Source: Thermoplasmata archaeon
GTDB lineage: Archaea > Thermoplasmatota > Thermoplasmata > Thermoplasmatales > Thermoplasmataceae
Assembly: GCA_021850835.1 (NCBI GenBank)
Contig: JAJZKS010000021.1
Span: 1-13,147, forward strand
DNA length: 13,147 nt
Direction: 5' to 3'
Shown here: one piece after another, positions 6,249-13,130 of the stretch
Layout: every line of letters begins with the position of its first letter
How positions within the stretch are numbered: position 1 is the stretch's first letter
Made by a program: the position numbers and the translations under genes
The notes under the pieces: generated by a model
What the model was told of the DNA's origin: nothing
Databases searched by the model: none
Seen by the model: only the letters and a program-made list of their open reading frames with translations

Positions 6249-7181
6249 TCAATCAATCACCCTCAAGACTGTTTTTCCGGTATTATGGTTTGTTATTCCA
6301 GAAATGAAAGCTTGCTTAGCATCCCTTAATGGAAATGTGTCCTGGATCACTGGCTTTATCTTTCCCGAATCTGCTAGCAATGCTATTTCCCTCAGCTCTC
6401 TTCTGTTTGGTTCCACAAGGAATGAAATACCTTCTGCGCCATATTTACGGGCAAGCTCTTCATCTATGTCATCCGCAATACTAACAACAGTGCCTCCCCT
6501 CCTTACTGTCTGGTAGGAACGGTTCAGCACTTCCCCTCCAACAGTATCAAGAACCAGATCCACTCCGTTGGCCACATCCTCAAACCTTGCGTTGCTATAG
6601 TCTATGACCTGGTTTGCGCCTAGCTGGCGGACTATAACTTCTTTGTTCTTTGAGCAAGTCCCAATAACTTCCGCACCTTTCCAGCGAGCTATTTGAACAG
6701 CAAGAGAACCAACGCCGCCGCCAGCGCCATGAATCAGTACAGTCTGACCTGGTTTGAGATGCCCATGATCAAACAGTGCCTGCCATGCAGTTAGACCGGA
6801 AAGTGGGAGAGAGGCAGCTGAAATGTGATCCAGAGTAGAAGGCTTCAATGTTATCTCCGTCGCATCGGTTTCCACGTACTCTGCGGCTGCGCCGTTCCTC
6901 CAGAAATCAAGCAACCCATATACCTCGTCGCCCAATTTAAGGTGTTTAACTTCGCTGGAAAGGCCGGATACAGTTCCGGACACTTCAAAGCTCGGAATTA
7001 CCGGGAACCTCTCTTTCTTATTCCTGTCGGTGAATGATGAATTCCAAGTCAGCTCAGTTGGAGTGATGGATGCTGCATGGACCCTGATGAGCACCTCTCC
7101 CTTAGAAATTTTTGGGATATTCGCATCTTCGTAAACCAGATTTTCAGGTCCCCCCCTGGAATGCATCCTTATAGCTTTCAT
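6249..7181 (-). CDS. zinc-independent MDR oxidoreductase (quinone oxidoreductase-like)
   Basis: The 310-aa protein is a medium-chain dehydrogenase/reductase. The N-terminal GroES-like domain starts MKAIRMHSRGGPENLVYED and continues with GEVLIRVHAASITPTE. The Rossmann domain has TVLIHGAGGGVGSLAVQIAR (147-166), in which GAGGGVG binds the dinucleotide. SKNK after the second strand suits NADPH rather than NADH. The GHE zinc ligand is replaced by SFEVSG and no structural-zinc Cys cluster is present, so it resembles zeta-crystallin/quinone or enone reductases, not alcohol dehydrogenases. Such enzymes reduce quinones or alpha,beta-unsaturated carbonyls. The start is uncertain: an ATG at 7208 adds nine residues (MQDKIIAGK), but family members usually begin MKAI. 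It heads an operon with the NTF2-like gene and is divergent from the ACT regulator, with under 70 bp between them. Confidence 0.85.
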   Translation of the reverse strand: MKAIRMHSRGGPENLVYEDANIPKISKGEVLIRVHAASITPTELTWNSSFTDRNKKERFPVIPSFEVSGTVSGLSSEVKHLKLGDEVYGLLDFWRNGAAAEYVETDATEITLKPSTLDHISAASLPLSGLTAWQALFDHGHLKPGQTVLIHGAGGGVGSLAVQIARWKGAEVIGTCSKNKEVIVRQLGANQVIDYSNARFEDVANGVDLVLDTVGGEVLNRSYQTVRRGGTVVSIADDIDEELARKYGAEGISFLVEPNRRELREIALLADSGKIKPVIQDTFPLRDAKQAFISGITNHNTGKTVLRVID

Positions 7182-7248
7182 CTTTCCCGCAATTATTTTA
7201 TCTTGCATACAGGAAGATAAAGTCCATAGAAGGCAAAAGGTTTATGAC

Positions 7249-7938
7249 ATGATTTTCTCATTCATGGTCAACTTAGACATGAATACTACCGATTTGACAC
7301 AAAATGCGACAACACTTGTCAGGCTGGCTATTGAAAGGGATGGGGTAATAAGGAACGCTCTAGCTCGTGGAATCGTGAATACAAGGGCACTTGCGAGGGA
7401 CATTGAAATAACCGCCAACGGGAAGGTTTCATTTGACGCCATACTCAGCGCAATCAGGAGATATCCTGTAAATGAGGCCTATGAAAAACGCAAATCATTC
7501 GGAAACAGAATCATAAAACTGTCTCTTAGGAACGGGATCACTGTTGTCTCCTTGAAAAACAGCAACGATTTGCAGAAAGCCATATTGAGATTTTCAAGTG
7601 ACATGAATTTCGCAGCAGGGGAAACTTTCCGCTTGGTGACAAACATGGATAATGCAAGTGTTACAATTGACTCGAAAAATCTTGCAAGATTCGAATCTTT
7701 CATTTCAAGCTCTCAGGTGAACAGGAAATTGGAGGGCCTTGCAGAAGTATTAGTTGAAATGCCAATAGAAATAGAAACAGCACCCGGCCTCCTGTCCACA
7801 ATCGTAACTGAACTTGCCATAAACGATGTGGCAATCAGGCAATTTAACACTATTGGGCCTGGCAGGATGATAATTCTGGTTGATGAATCCGATGCCACTA
7901 GAGCATTCGACGCACTGGAAAAATTGAGCAAACTATGA
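7249..7938 (+). CDS. ACT-domain regulator-like protein (COG2150 type)
   Basis: The protein has 229 aa. The N-terminal part contains LVRLAIERDGVIRNALARGIVNTRALARDIE (23-53), a helical, DNA-binding-like segment characteristic of the archaeal family described as predicted regulators of amino acid metabolism. The rest ends in a C-terminal ACT domain (about 163-225): EVLVEMPIEIETAPGLLSTIV, then ELAINDVAIRQFNTIGPGRMIILVDESDATRAFDAL, with the usual beta-alpha-beta-beta-alpha-beta order. ACT domains usually bind amino acids. No target is visible, though the short shared upstream region suggests it could act on the divergent MDR/NTF2-like operon (inference). Starts at 7249, 7264 and 7279 are all ATG. 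I keep the first because a weak TATA-like GATAAAG lies about 30 bp before it, but 7279 would remove an odd hydrophobic leader. Confidence 0.78.
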   Translation: MIFSFMVNLDMNTTDLTQNATTLVRLAIERDGVIRNALARGIVNTRALARDIEITANGKVSFDAILSAIRRYPVNEAYEKRKSFGNRIIKLSLRNGITVVSLKNSNDLQKAILRFSSDMNFAAGETFRLVTNMDNASVTIDSKNLARFESFISSSQVNRKLEGLAEVLVEMPIEIETAPGLLSTIVTELAINDVAIRQFNTIGPGRMIILVDESDATRAFDALEKLSKL

Positions 7939-8057
7939 ATGTTTTCACTAATCCAGGCAAATTATGTCTTGATGTGTGTTAAAGTTCAAATGATCCGATA
8001 CATGTTTCCTGTAATGTGACGGTAGACAATGCAAGCTAATAATTACCGTTAACAGAA

Positions 8058-8130
8058 TGGGTCTGCCCGGATTTGGACCGGAGTTTCCAACTCCCGAAGC
8101 TGGAAGGATACCAGGCTACCCCACAGACCC
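8058..8130 (-). tRNA. tRNA-Pro (anticodon CGG)
   Basis: The 73-nt cloverleaf folds cleanly. The acceptor stem is GGGTCTG with CAGACCC, with discriminator A and no encoded CCA. The D arm has GG in its loop. The anticodon stem is CCAGC with GTTGG, closing the loop TTCGGGA, which gives anticodon CGG (8094-8096 on the plus strand). The variable region is AAAC, and the T stem is TCCGG with CCGGG. There is no intron. It decodes CCG and, with a G discriminator absent, keeps the archaeal A73 of proline tRNAs. One oddity is the T loop TCCAAAT: it has C where nearly all tRNAs have U55. The gene is single and lies between the ACT regulator and the zinc-ribbon protein. Confidence 0.93.
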
Positions 8131-8155
8131 TTTCTGTGGTGAATTAAGTTTGACG

Positions 8156-8165
8156 TTATAATTTT
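8156..8165 (-). promoter_or_regulatory. TATA-like box of tRNA-Pro
   Basis: On the minus strand this reads AAAATTATAA, centred about 30 bp upstream of the tRNA 5' end, which is the usual place for an archaeal tRNA promoter. Confidence 0.45.
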
Positions 8166-8231
8166 GTGCATACCACAAGATTCCTCCCAATGCAAAAAGG
8201 GTACATGAGATCAATTCTGCAACTGTGATCC

Positions 8232-8245
8232 AAAAAATATAAAAC
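8232..8245 (+). promoter_or_regulatory. TATA-like box of the zinc-ribbon membrane protein gene
   Basis: AAAAAATATAAAAC is centred about 27 bp before ATG 8267, so the transcript is probably leaderless. Confidence 0.55.
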
Positions 8246-8266
8246 ATACCCTATCTTTGACGACTT

Positions 8267-9076
8267 ATGCCTACGAGATGCCCGAGCTGTGCGACCTACA
8301 ACCTACTGGGAGCTAGCAAATGCTCCAAATGCCAGTTTTCACTAGAGCACATTTCTCTAATAGAAAAAAAGTCACTGAAGGACTTGCGGTTATTTTCAAT
8401 AATCTTTCTTATCACTGCAGTAATTTCAACTTTGGATTTCGTCATTAATGTACTGGCTACAACGCTTTATGGGGCAAGTTTAAACTATGGGTTGACAGCA
8501 GTCTTCACGGGACTGACCACTTCATTCTCAACTTCAAATCTTACTGTTTTCGTACTCGTGTTTGAGGCAATATTAGTCGCAATACTGTTTGTACAGTGTT
8601 TGTCTTTCATTTACCTGAGATCTTCATTTACAAAATTGAGGGAATTTGATTTCAATTTCTCTACACCTGCAACAGGAACTTCCCTGTTAATTGTCGGGAT
8701 AATATTGGCTATCATAGGATTCGGCGCAGTACTTGCTTTCCTTTTTCCGCTCATAGGCTCCCTTGGCCCTTCTCCTACGAGCCAAACAACATTGCCAATT
8801 GCCGCTTTGGGTGCGGTTGCTTTAGGAGGGTTCGTTGGCATTATCGGGGGTCTCCTTCTCGTGATCGGATACGTCATCGGGGTGCTTCTTGGCTTGCATA
8901 AGCTTTCCCGTAAGTTTGAAGAATCATATTTTGACTATGCTCTGGTCCTGATATTAGTTTCATTGGTGTTCACTCCAGCAGAACTCATTGCGGCTATTCT
9001 TATTATCATGGGCACAAGAAAAAGCAATCAAAGAATTGAGGATGGCAGCCTGGATGCATTTATGGCATCCCCATAG
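8267..9076 (+). CDS. zinc-ribbon multi-pass membrane protein (DUF973-like)
   Basis: The protein has 269 aa. It opens with a cytosolic zinc ribbon in which C5-x2-C8 and C19-x2-C22 (CPSC, CSKC) hold the metal. A short charged segment follows (IEKKSLKDLR), then about five membrane helices at 40-66, 92-117, 138-163, 176-210 (long, perhaps two) and 222-249, and a short polar tail. The combination of a zinc ribbon and several Gly/Ala/Ile-rich helices resembles the DUF973 membrane proteins of Thermoplasma and Sulfolobus; this is from memory, not a search. No transport or enzyme motif is seen. It probably senses or organises something at the membrane, but the function is unknown. It stands alone, divergent from tRNA-Pro. 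Confidence 0.75.
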   Translation: MPTRCPSCATYNLLGASKCSKCQFSLEHISLIEKKSLKDLRLFSIIFLITAVISTLDFVINVLATTLYGASLNYGLTAVFTGLTTSFSTSNLTVFVLVFEAILVAILFVQCLSFIYLRSSFTKLREFDFNFSTPATGTSLLIVGIILAIIGFGAVLAFLFPLIGSLGPSPTSQTTLPIAALGAVALGGFVGIIGGLLLVIGYVIGVLLGLHKLSRKFEESYFDYALVLILVSLVFTPAELIAAILIIMGTRKSNQRIEDGSLDAFMASP

Positions 9077-9176
9077 TTTACAGTGAACACCCAGAAAAGC
9101 CATTGTACTTTAATTTTGCTGTACTAATGTTGAATATGAACGGAAGATACTTAATGTAAAGATAGTTTAGGACATG

Positions 9177-9190
9177 TTTTTCTTTTTATT
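9177..9190 (+). terminator. T-rich tract, possible terminator
   Basis: TTTTTCTTTTTATT lies about 100 bp after the zinc-ribbon gene and before the pckG promoter. Archaeal transcription often stops at such U-rich tracts without a hairpin. Confidence 0.35.
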
Positions 9191-9230
9191 AGTCAATTGC
9201 CGTATCATGTAGTAGACATTAATGGAAGCT

Positions 9231-9239
9231 ATTAAATAG
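9231..9239 (+). promoter_or_regulatory. TATA-like box of pckG
   Basis: ATTAAATAG is centred near 9235 and predicts transcription from about 9261, leaving a leader of roughly 75 nt. A second A/T-rich string, CATAAAAATAATG (9241-9253), would start the RNA about ten bases later. Confidence 0.4.
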
Positions 9240-9261
9240 GCATAAAAATAATGAATATTGT

Positions 9262-9320
9262 CCAGTTTGAGGCGCCACACGCCAAAACTGGCATTCCAGA
9301 CTGGTGCTTTAACAGTGCCA
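9262..9320 (+). promoter_or_regulatory. structured 5' leader of pckG with two hairpins
   Basis: Hairpin 1 (9262-9291) has CCAGTTT paired with AAACTGG, a GA/A internal loop, GGCG paired with CGCC, and loop CCACA. Hairpin 2 (9302-9320) has TGGTGCT paired with AGTGCCA, including two G-U pairs, and loop TTAAC. CTGG (9288-9291) can instead pair with CCAG (9296-9299), which would open hairpin 1. Leaders this long and structured are rare in genomes dominated by leaderless mRNAs. A regulatory role is inferred. Confidence 0.45.
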
Positions 9321-9336
9321 CGAAGGCAGGGATAAA

Positions 9337-11112
9337 ATGGAAAGAGTTGAGGTAAATACTGTCGAAGAATGGGTAGATGGCGTATCTGCCATAACCAGGC
9401 CGGATAAGGTCGTATACTGCGATGGAAGCAGGGAAGAATATGAAAAGCTGATACAGGAAATGGTTTCTGATGGTAGCCTGATCAAGCTGAATCAGGAAAA
9501 ATTCCCCGGGGGGTATCTCTCAAGAAGCGATCCAAAGGACGTTGCAAGAACAGAAAAATCAACTTTCATTTGTGCTGAAGATGAATCTGAAGTTGGCCCT
9601 CTGAATAATTTTATGTCACTCATGGAGGCCGAATCAGTAACGACCAGGCTGATGAACGGGTCAATGGCTGGCAAGACCATGTATGTTGTGCCTTACATTA
9701 TGGGCCCGGCAGATTCAGAATTTTCTGAGACGGGTGTGGAGATTACAGATAATGCCTATGTTGTAGTCAACATGCATATAATGACCCGTATGGGCAACAT
9801 TGCAATGAATAAAATTCAGAAAACTGGAAAATTTGTAAAGGCAATTCATATTTCAGGAAACCTTGATCCGGAGAACAGGTACATCCTCCACTTCCCTTGG
9901 AAAAGATTGGGAGTGGACGCCCACATCATAAGCATCAATTCTGCGTATGGGGGAAACGCACTTCTGAGCAAGAAATGCCACGCATTGAGAATTGCATCTG
10001 TTGAAGCAAGGGATAATGGGTGGATGGCGGAACACATGCTCATACTTGAAGTAGAGAACCCAAAGGGGAAGAAATACTACTTTGCTGCAGCTTTTCCCAG
10101 TGCCAGTGGTAAGACGAACCTTGCAATGATCAGGCCGCCAGAAGAATATGCAAAGCAGGGGTGGAAGGCAAGGCTCATCGGGGACGACATAGCATGGATG
10201 CACGTGGGAAAGGACGGCAGGCTTTATGCAATAAATCCTGAGAACGGATTCTTCGGTGTAGTTCCTGGAACCAATGAAACTACCAATCCCAATGCAATGG
10301 AAAGTGTCAGGAAAGACACTATATTTACGAACGTGGCCCTCACAGCAGATAATGAGCCATGGTGGGAGGGTCTTCCCCCTCCCAAGGGGGAATTGATAGA
10401 CTGGACTGGAAACTTGCATTCACCTTCTACAAGGCAGAAGGCTGCACACCCTAATTCAAGGTTTACCACTCCGCTTAAAAGGTACCCAAGCCTGTCCAAA
10501 GAAGTGGAAAATCCCAATGGCGTTCCATTAACCGCCATTTTGTTTGGTGGTAGAAGGGGAGACACAGTTCCGCTCATCTATGAGTCATTTGACTGGGTTC
10601 ATGGTGTGTTTCTTGGTGCTACAATGGGGGTAGAGCAAACCGCGGCCGCTGAAGGGCAGGTAGGTGAAGTCAGGAGGGATCCCATGGCAATGAGACCATT
10701 CTGTGGATACAACGTATCTCACTACTTCGAACACTGGCTTTCCATGGGCAAGAAGGCCTCTAAACTACCTGGAATCTATTACGTAAACTGGTTCAGGAAA
10801 GACGACAAAGGAAGTTTCATCTGGCCAGGTTTCGGCGAAAACATACGTGTTCTTGAGTGGATAATAGGCAGGGCAGAAGGGACAGCGTCCGCCATAGAGA
10901 CTCCAATAGGCAACATGCCAGCTAAAGGCTCTATAAATTTCGATGGAATGAAGATTTCAAGGGAGCAGAAGGAGAAACTCTTCAGTATTGATTACGAGGA
11001 ATGGAGTGCAGAGATTTCTGAAATAGAGGAATTCACAAGATCCCTTGGCAAAGAACTTCCAACAGAGATCAAGAACCAGGTTGTGGGATTAAGGGAGAGA
11101 ATGGGCGTATAG
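9337..11112 (+). CDS. pckG: phosphoenolpyruvate carboxykinase (GTP)
   Basis: The 591-aa protein is full length for the GTP-dependent family. It catalyses oxaloacetate + GTP to PEP + GDP + CO2, the entry step of gluconeogenesis in the cytosol. Visible motifs are SAYGGNALLSKKCHALRIAS (202-221); the P-loop AAFPSASGKTNLAM (251-264), with Lys259-Thr260 for phosphates; the metal-binding GDDIAWM (282-288); FGVVPGT (306-312); GGRRGDTVPL (404-413); and the guanine-site region NWFRKDDKGSFIWPGFGEN (484-502). Residue 257 is Ser, where most GTP-type enzymes have the reactive Cys of PSACGKT. The ATG at 9337 is preceded by a weak ribosome-site-like GGCAGGGAT and a structured leader. The gene is a single unit. 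The next plus-strand gene has its own TATA-like box. Confidence 0.97.
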   Translation: MERVEVNTVEEWVDGVSAITRPDKVVYCDGSREEYEKLIQEMVSDGSLIKLNQEKFPGGYLSRSDPKDVARTEKSTFICAEDESEVGPLNNFMSLMEAESVTTRLMNGSMAGKTMYVVPYIMGPADSEFSETGVEITDNAYVVVNMHIMTRMGNIAMNKIQKTGKFVKAIHISGNLDPENRYILHFPWKRLGVDAHIISINSAYGGNALLSKKCHALRIASVEARDNGWMAEHMLILEVENPKGKKYYFAAAFPSASGKTNLAMIRPPEEYAKQGWKARLIGDDIAWMHVGKDGRLYAINPENGFFGVVPGTNETTNPNAMESVRKDTIFTNVALTADNEPWWEGLPPPKGELIDWTGNLHSPSTRQKAAHPNSRFTTPLKRYPSLSKEVENPNGVPLTAILFGGRRGDTVPLIYESFDWVHGVFLGATMGVEQTAAAEGQVGEVRRDPMAMRPFCGYNVSHYFEHWLSMGKKASKLPGIYYVNWFRKDDKGSFIWPGFGENIRVLEWIIGRAEGTASAIETPIGNMPAKGSINFDGMKISREQKEKLFSIDYEEWSAEISEIEEFTRSLGKELPTEIKNQVVGLRERMGV

Positions 11113-11164
11113 CCTTCTCCCTATAATTCCAGCAAAAATTGTTCAATACTGTTAAATTAATATT

Positions 11165-11177
11165 TTTTATTAATAGA
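11165..11177 (+). promoter_or_regulatory. TATA-like box of the exported membrane-anchored protein gene
   Basis: TTTTTATTAATAG is centred about 32 bp before ATG 11204. The T-rich part may also help end the pckG transcript, which stops about 50 bp upstream. Confidence 0.4.
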
Positions 11178-11203
11178 TTCCTAAAAGGTTCAATACCTAA
11201 AGT

Positions 11204-11764
11204 ATGTTACATTCTATCATGGCAGACAGAAAGAAAATGGCACTCGTTTTTGCACTCTGTATACTGCTACTTTTCGCATCACTCGGCTCTTTCGACCTGG
11301 GCATGCAGCTTGGTTACACATCAGGTCACAACACTGCACCACCATCAAAGCTAGTTTCCACATACACGGAGATAGAGCTTGCCCCTAACCAGACAATGGT
11401 GGTAATAACCCAACCATACACAATATCAATTGTTAACTTGTCATATTCCATAGCAGCAGTAAGTCCGGACGCGCAGAAGCATCTGACAGTAGAAATGACG
11501 GTTTATGCCTTTGGAAACCAGATTTATACAACAGGATACACTGATTTCACAACGGGTGATCTCAGGCTTACAAATGCTAACAAAACAGTATTCAGCATTG
11601 AATTCAGGGCTAATCCCAAGAATATCCAGCCTGTAGTTCTGGACTTCCCATCTGGACTATACATATCGGGCAACAGCCTGAAGATAAGTTCCCAGACTTT
11701 AGGGCCGATTCAGCTAGGTGTTATCAATAATGGGTTAGAAAAGGATCATTGGGAATCCCAATGA
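11204..11764 (+). CDS. membrane-anchored extracellular protein, unknown function
   Basis: The protein has 186 aa. A basic N-terminus (DRKK) leads into one hydrophobic helix (about 12-29, ALVFALCILLLFASLG), without a clear signal-peptidase site, so an N-terminal anchor with the rest outside is likely. The outer part (50-175) alternates as beta-strands do and carries three N-glycosylation sequons (NQT 62, NLS 78, NKT 126). No enzyme motif is visible and I recognise no family. In-frame ATGs at 11219 and 11237 are possible starts and would only shorten the cytosolic end. The last seven residues (DHWESQ plus stop) are written by half of a perfect palindrome shared with the convergent helicase gene, so the exact C-terminus may be shaped by that DNA element. 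Confidence 0.72.
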   Translation: MLHSIMADRKKMALVFALCILLLFASLGSFDLGMQLGYTSGHNTAPPSKLVSTYTEIELAPNQTMVVITQPYTISIVNLSYSIAAVSPDAQKHLTVEMTVYAFGNQIYTTGYTDFTTGDLRLTNANKTVFSIEFRANPKNIQPVVLDFPSGLYISGNSLKISSQTLGPIQLGVINNGLEKDHWESQ

Positions 11765-11766
11765 TC
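11744..11766. terminator. perfect 23-bp palindrome over two convergent stop codons
   Basis: GATCATTGGGA (11744-11754), one A, then TCCCAATGATC (11756-11766) form a perfect inverted repeat. The RNA would be a 10-bp stem with a three-base loop. On the minus strand the repeat is followed by CCTTTTCTAA, giving the hairpin-plus-T form of an intrinsic terminator for the helicase. On the plus strand it is not followed by T. It covers the TGA of the plus gene and most of the TGA of the minus gene. Confidence 0.55.
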
Positions 11767-13045
11767 AGTTGCGCCTGTCGTTATTGAATCTTCGGCCATT
11801 TCCGTGGCCACCGTTGCTTCTTCTAGGGGGTCGTCTGTCACCAGACCTGTTAAAATTCCTGTTTCCTCTGCCACCATTGTTTTCCCGGTTCTTGTAATGT
11901 GAGTATCCAATGTCCCTGCCCACTTCCAGGTAAGGGTCCTGGTTGAGCTCGATCCTCATCATGTGGATTTTTACTGTCCTTTCTATGGCTTTTATTGCGT
12001 CTATTTCATCTTCATTGATGATTGTGAAGGCATTTCCGGTATTTCCCATCCTCGCGGATCTTCCTACCCTGTGCACATATATGAAAGGTTCCCCTGGAAG
12101 GTCAAAGTTAATCACATCTGTGACATCAGTAATGTCCAATCCCCTGGCTGCAACATTGGTTGCGATAAGGAATCTGCTACCGTTCCTGAACTCAGAAAGG
12201 GCTTTTTCCCTCTGTGCCTGTGAAAGATCACCGTGGATGACTGTTGCATTCATGCCCTGGCTTGCGAGAACATTGTAAAGCCTGTCGGCCCCTCTCTTTG
12301 TTTCAGCGAATATTATGGACTTGACAGGGTTGTATTCATTGATGTATGCCATTAGGGCTGGGACCTTTCTAGAGCTCGTTGAAATTGCAAAACTGTGGGA
12401 AATCGTATTTACAGTCATCTGTTCCTCTGCGCCGACTTTGAGGAACTGCGGATTTTTCATGAATCTCCTGGTAAGTTTGAGTATCTGTTCCGGTATTGTT
12501 GCTGAAAACAGCATAGACTGTTTCTTCTTGGGCATCTTTGAAACGATTAACTCTATATCTTCTATGAAACCGAGGTCTAGCATTACATCTGCTTCATCTA
12601 GGACAAGGAACCTGATTCCCGAAACGTCCAGTTCGCCTCTTTTCATGAGGTCAATAATTCTTCCTGGAGTTCCAATTACTATTGACGGATTTCGCCTGAG
12701 TTCCTTGATCTGGTTTTCAATGCTCGCTCCACCATAAACTACTGTACTCTTTACCTTGCTGAATGCAGCCATATCCTTTGCAACTGAGAAAACTTGCAGT
12801 GCAAGCTCCCTTGTTGGAAGGATCACGAGGGCCGTCATTCTATCGCTGGCCTGTGTAGAGTTCAATATTGGGACAAGAAAAGCTCCTGTCTTGCCTGTAC
12901 CGGTCTTTGACCTTACAATAAGATCCTGCCCCTCCATCGCCAGGGGAATGGCTTTCTCCTGAACTTCAGTGGGTGTGGTAAAATTCATCTCATTTAGCGC
13001 TTCTAATATTTCACTCTTTATTCCAAAACTATCGAAACTTGTCAT
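11765..13045 (-). CDS. DEAD-box ATP-dependent RNA helicase
   Basis: The 426-aa protein has every family motif in order: Q motif FTTPTEVQEKAIP (22-34), I SKTGTGKT (46-53), Ia PTREL (77-81), Ib TPGR (126-129), II DEAD (150-153), III SAT (181-183), IV SIIFAETK (243-250), V region ATNVAARGLDI (295-305) and VI HRVGRSAR (325-332). After the two RecA domains comes a tail from about 385 to 426, rich in Arg, Gly and Asn (RGNRNFNRSGDRR and similar), typical of RNA-binding tails. It unwinds short RNA duplexes using ATP, in ribosome assembly, mRNA decay or cold response. A TATA-like AATAAAAAAC (13077-13086, minus) lies about 37 bp before the ATG. The gene converges with zero gap on the exported-protein gene. 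It resembles CshA/DeaD, but the exact subfamily is not assigned. Confidence 0.95.
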   Translation of the reverse strand: MTSFDSFGIKSEILEALNEMNFTTPTEVQEKAIPLAMEGQDLIVRSKTGTGKTGAFLVPILNSTQASDRMTALVILPTRELALQVFSVAKDMAAFSKVKSTVVYGGASIENQIKELRRNPSIVIGTPGRIIDLMKRGELDVSGIRFLVLDEADVMLDLGFIEDIELIVSKMPKKKQSMLFSATIPEQILKLTRRFMKNPQFLKVGAEEQMTVNTISHSFAISTSSRKVPALMAYINEYNPVKSIIFAETKRGADRLYNVLASQGMNATVIHGDLSQAQREKALSEFRNGSRFLIATNVAARGLDITDVTDVINFDLPGEPFIYVHRVGRSARMGNTGNAFTIINEDEIDAIKAIERTVKIHMMRIELNQDPYLEVGRDIGYSHYKNRENNGGRGNRNFNRSGDRRPPRRSNGGHGNGRRFNNDRRN

Positions 13046-13076
13046 TTTTACACTCTTGCGGTCTAAACTAAGAATT

Positions 13077-13086
13077 GTTTTTTATT
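13077..13086 (-). promoter_or_regulatory. TATA-like box of the helicase gene
   Basis: On the minus strand this reads AATAAAAAAC, centred about 37 bp before ATG 13045, giving a leader of about ten bases. AGATAAAAAC (13091-13100) is an alternative. Confidence 0.4.
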
Positions 13087-13120
13087 CTGTGTTTTTATCT
13101 TGGCTGGATAATTTCCTCGT

Positions 13121-13130
13121 CGTATATAAG
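13121..13130 (+). promoter_or_regulatory. possible TATA box of a gene beyond the window
   Basis: CGTATATAAG near the right edge is a good TATA-like string on the plus strand. With the usual spacing it would start a transcript just past the window end, divergent from the helicase. It could also be read on the other strand. Confidence 0.25.

Noticed and set aside
9853..10419. long minus-strand frame of 188 codons inside pckG
   Set aside because: It is antisense to a fully conserved enzyme gene, and its Cys/Pro/His-rich translation has no domain-like pattern.
10224..10577. minus-strand frame of 117 codons inside pckG
   Set aside because: It also lies wholly within pckG and is a composition shadow of the real gene.
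12315..12737. plus-strand frame of 140 codons inside the helicase gene
   Set aside because: The minus-strand helicase has every family motif, so this frame is its antisense shadow.
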